Below, in pieces: positions 62,005 to 64,000 of a stretch of 64,000 nt of DNA. Source of the stretch: Acetobacterium sp965140355 (GTDB lineage: Bacteria > Bacillota > Clostridia > Eubacteriales > Eubacteriaceae); assembly GCA_965140355.1 (NCBI GenBank), contig OZ223194.1, positions 62,001-126,000 on the forward strand, given 5' to 3'. A program made the translations under genes and the position numbers. Positions within the stretch are counted from its first letter, which is position 1, and the number at the start of each line of letters is the position of its first letter. Below the pieces are notes generated by a model. That model made no database searches, was not told the origin of the DNA, and worked only from the letters and a program-made list of their open reading frames with translations.

Positions 62005-63741
62005 TTATTCAGCCTCTTCTTTCGTCTCATAATCAAATTCGCTTTGTGTTATCAAACCCTGATGAAGTTTTAGTCCTAAAATACCTTGGGCAATGTTTGA
62101 AGCATGATCGCCAACGCGTTCAATATTCGTTAATAAATCCAGAAAAATGACCCCGGCATAAGGATTGCAAATCCCCTGATTAAGACGGCTAATATGATCA
62201 TCTTTCAATTTTTCGGTCATTTCATCAATTTCTTCTTCTTTATCTAGAATTTTATAACAAAGCGCAATTTCATCTGTGCTCATTAATTGTACCATATCTT
62301 GCAGCGTATTGCTAGTTAAACTCATCAAATCCAAAACTTCCTGATTAGCAATATCGCTAAAGCTGATCTTACTTGTCGAGCGCATTTCAGTTAACTCTCC
62401 AATGTTCATCGCATGATCACCGATTCGTTCTAAATCATGGCTGCCTTTCATAACAAATGCCAGGCGGTCATTTTCTTCCTCAGACATATTTTCATTGGAC
62501 AATTTAACCGAGTATTCCACAATCCCGCCTTGGAATTCATCAATCCGTTCTTCTCGTTTGGTAATTTCTTCAACTAATTTTTCATTGCCATCCATGACCG
62601 CTTCACAAGCTGCCTTAAAATTTTTAGTACTTATTTCTGCTAATCGATTCATTTCTTTCACCACTTGACCTAGCGCAACGGAAGGATTATTAAGTAATCG
62701 GTCATCTAGCTGTAAACCTTTTTCTTCTTCTTTTTCAGGATAGGCGCGATCCAGAAAAGTTACAAAATAGCCGATCAGAGGGAATAATACCAATGTATTT
62801 GCAACATTAAAAAAAGTATGGGCCATCGCAATTTGACGCGCTACATTAGGAACGACTTCGCCATTTGTATTAATGAACGTTCCGGATATACTAACAATAA
62901 ATTCATAAACTGGATTAACTGCCATGCTACTATCCATCACGACTAACAAAACCATCACCCAAACGGCACCAAATATGTTAACAAAAAGATGAATAAAGGC
63001 AGCTTTTTTTGCCGTTGTTGAAGTCCCAATACATGATAGCAATGCCGTTATACAAGTCCCAATATTCGTCCCAATCAAAATCGGAATACAAATTTGAATG
63101 GCACCCGTTCCCCCAATGCTTACAAACACGCCAGATAATGCTAAGGCCTGAAGCAAACCAATGGAAGCACTACTACTTTGAATAACACCAGTAATGAAGG
63201 TCCCAATCAGTAACCCTAAAAGCGGATTTTTCCCATAGGTTGATAACAGGTAAATAAAATCTTCACTTTCTCTTAACGGTTCCATCGCTGCTGACATCGT
63301 CGCGATACCAAAAAATAAGATTCCAAAACCGAGAACAATACTGCCGACATCACGATTTTTTTTCTTTTTACTAAACAGCGTGACCAACGCTCCAACCCCG
63401 ATAAAAATCGGTGCTAGTTCACTGACATTAAATGCAATCAGCTGCGCCGTCACCGTCGTTCCGATATTAGCACCTAAAATAACGCCCGCAGCCTGGGTTA
63501 ATGTCATCAACGCCGCATTGACAAACCCAACAACCATTACGGTTGTCGTGCTGGAACTTTGCACGATCATCGTTACAACCGTCCCAACTAACACTGCTTT
63601 AACCTTATTATTAGTCAAAACCTCCAACAATTTCTTCATTTTTGTTCCAGCCACTGTTTTTAAGCCTTCGCTCATCATGTGCATTCCAAAAACAAATAAC
63701 CCTAATCCTCCAAAAAGACCGATCAACATTTCCAATGTCAT
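62005..63741 (-). CDS. Na+/phosphate cotransporter (NptA/PNaS family) with PhoU-like domain
   Basis: A transporter of about 578 residues from the ATG at 63739-63741, with GGAGG upstream (the ATG at 63759 sits before it). Two inverted membrane repeats each carry the QSSS motif: IVQSSSTTTVMVVGF and VIQSSSASIGLLQAL. A C-terminal PhoU-like helical domain follows at about 360-570. It probably imports phosphate with sodium. It is not linked to motility and marks the edge of the flagellar cluster. Confidence 0.93.
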   Translation of the reverse strand: MTLEMLIGLFGGLGLFVFGMHMMSEGLKTVAGTKMKKLLEVLTNNKVKAVLVGTVVTMIVQSSSTTTVMVVGFVNAALMTLTQAAGVILGANIGTTVTAQLIAFNVSELAPIFIGVGALVTLFSKKKKNRDVGSIVLGFGILFFGIATMSAAMEPLRESEDFIYLLSTYGKNPLLGLLIGTFITGVIQSSSASIGLLQALALSGVFVSIGGTGAIQICIPILIGTNIGTCITALLSCIGTSTTAKKAAFIHLFVNIFGAVWVMVLLVVMDSSMAVNPVYEFIVSISGTFINTNGEVVPNVARQIAMAHTFFNVANTLVLFPLIGYFVTFLDRAYPEKEEEKGLQLDDRLLNNPSVALGQVVKEMNRLAEISTKNFKAACEAVMDGNEKLVEEITKREERIDEFQGGIVEYSVKLSNENMSEEENDRLAFVMKGSHDLERIGDHAMNIGELTEMRSTSKISFSDIANQEVLDLMSLTSNTLQDMVQLMSTDEIALCYKILDKEEEIDEMTEKLKDDHISRLNQGICNPYAGVIFLDLLTNIERVGDHASNIAQGILGLKLHQGLITQSEFDYETKEEAE

Positions 63742-64000
63742 TTTTTCCTCCAAAAACACATAATAATTAAAGAGTCCTGCGTTTTACAATTTTCTCTTTA
63801 ATTTTCGGTTGATTCCTCACTACCATTTGTTCAGCACAAATCGTTACCAACCGGCAAAATTAAAGATTAGGCCAATCGTTAACCTAATCTTCTACCACCC
63901 TTTGTTCACCAGGGTAATTCTTTTTGAAACTCCTTAATGTTCTATTTATAATTTAACGTAATTTTAACATTAAGCATCCTAAATGAGAACCTTTTTTTTT
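63742..64000. promoter_or_regulatory. Upstream region of the transporter: hairpin and Pho-box-like repeat
   Basis: A stem AAGATTAGG/CCTAATCTT lies at about 63863-63891, followed on the minus strand by TTTAATTTTG, so it may terminate a gene beyond the right edge. At 63953-63969, TTAACG-N5-TTAACA resembles two units of a Gram-positive PhoP box. No gene is visible. Confidence 0.35.

Noticed and set aside
1..64000. CRISPR arrays, tRNA and rRNA genes
   Set aside because: No regularly spaced repeats, cloverleaf-like sequences or rRNA-like stretches were recognised; the only tandem repeats are the IS66 end and the fliY linker.

Overview
The window looks like a chromosomal segment of an A+T-rich, low-GC Gram-positive anaerobe (Firmicutes). 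Gene content and style suggest a Clostridia/Eubacteriaceae-type organism such as an Acetobacterium relative, but the genus is an inference. Evidence: a Gram-positive flagellar set (FliY, CheC, CheD, FapA, FlbD, a DUF6470/YviE-like protein, no P- or L-ring genes seen), strong GGAGG-type ribosome binding sites, and sigma-28 promoters of the TAAA-N15-GCCGATAA form. Nearly every gene lies on the minus strand and reads from high to low coordinates. The exceptions are two insertion sequences and one two-gene operon (12313-14294). No tRNA, rRNA or CRISPR array was recognised.

Layout in transcription order, right to left. (1) 62005-63741: a Na+/phosphate cotransporter, closed by a strong terminator. 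(2) 61622 down to 42560: a long flagellar/chemotaxis operon, fliK-flgD-TIGR02530-flgE-(terminator-like hairpin)-flbD-motAB-fliM-fliY-cheY-fliOPQR-flhB-flhA-sigD(fliA)-flgF-flgG-fapA-cheC-cheD. (3) 42322-40773: cheW-cheB with their own sigma-A-like promoter. (4) 40441-38750: an IS110-family element between cheB and flgM. (5) 38713-34507: flgM-flgN-flgK-flgL-DUF6470. (6) 34220-33012: flagellin behind two tandem sigma-28-like promoters. (7) 32804-17208: a roughly 15.6-kb glycan island. It has two TPR-containing family-2 glycosyltransferases, two FkbM methyltransferases, two radical SAM enzymes (one B12-binding type), a family-4 glycosyltransferase, and a CDP-3,6-dideoxyhexose pathway with an RmlC-type epimerase. 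(8) 17205-14352: an IS66-family element with a 69-bp tandem duplication of its right end. (9) 12313-14294, plus strand: a FliK-like/FlhB-tail-like pair behind a sigma-28-like promoter. (10) 11934-6119: cheA-cheR and, from a near-perfect sigma-28 promoter, fliD-fliS-fliT-like. (11) 5712 to the left edge: flgB-flgC-fliE-fliF-fliG-fliH-fliI (fliI runs off the window).

Together these encode most of a flagellum: export gate, switch, rod, hook, cap, filament, stator and chemotaxis core. They also include the late-gene switch (SigD/FlgM) and, next to flagellin, what is probably a flagellin-glycosylation system. The glycan island is the most interesting part. It combines CDP-dideoxyhexose synthesis, likely giving an L-sugar of the ascarylose type, with radical SAM chemistry and FkbM methylation. 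The second strong lead is a nested RNA-like fold upstream of the IS110 transposase, a candidate bridge RNA.
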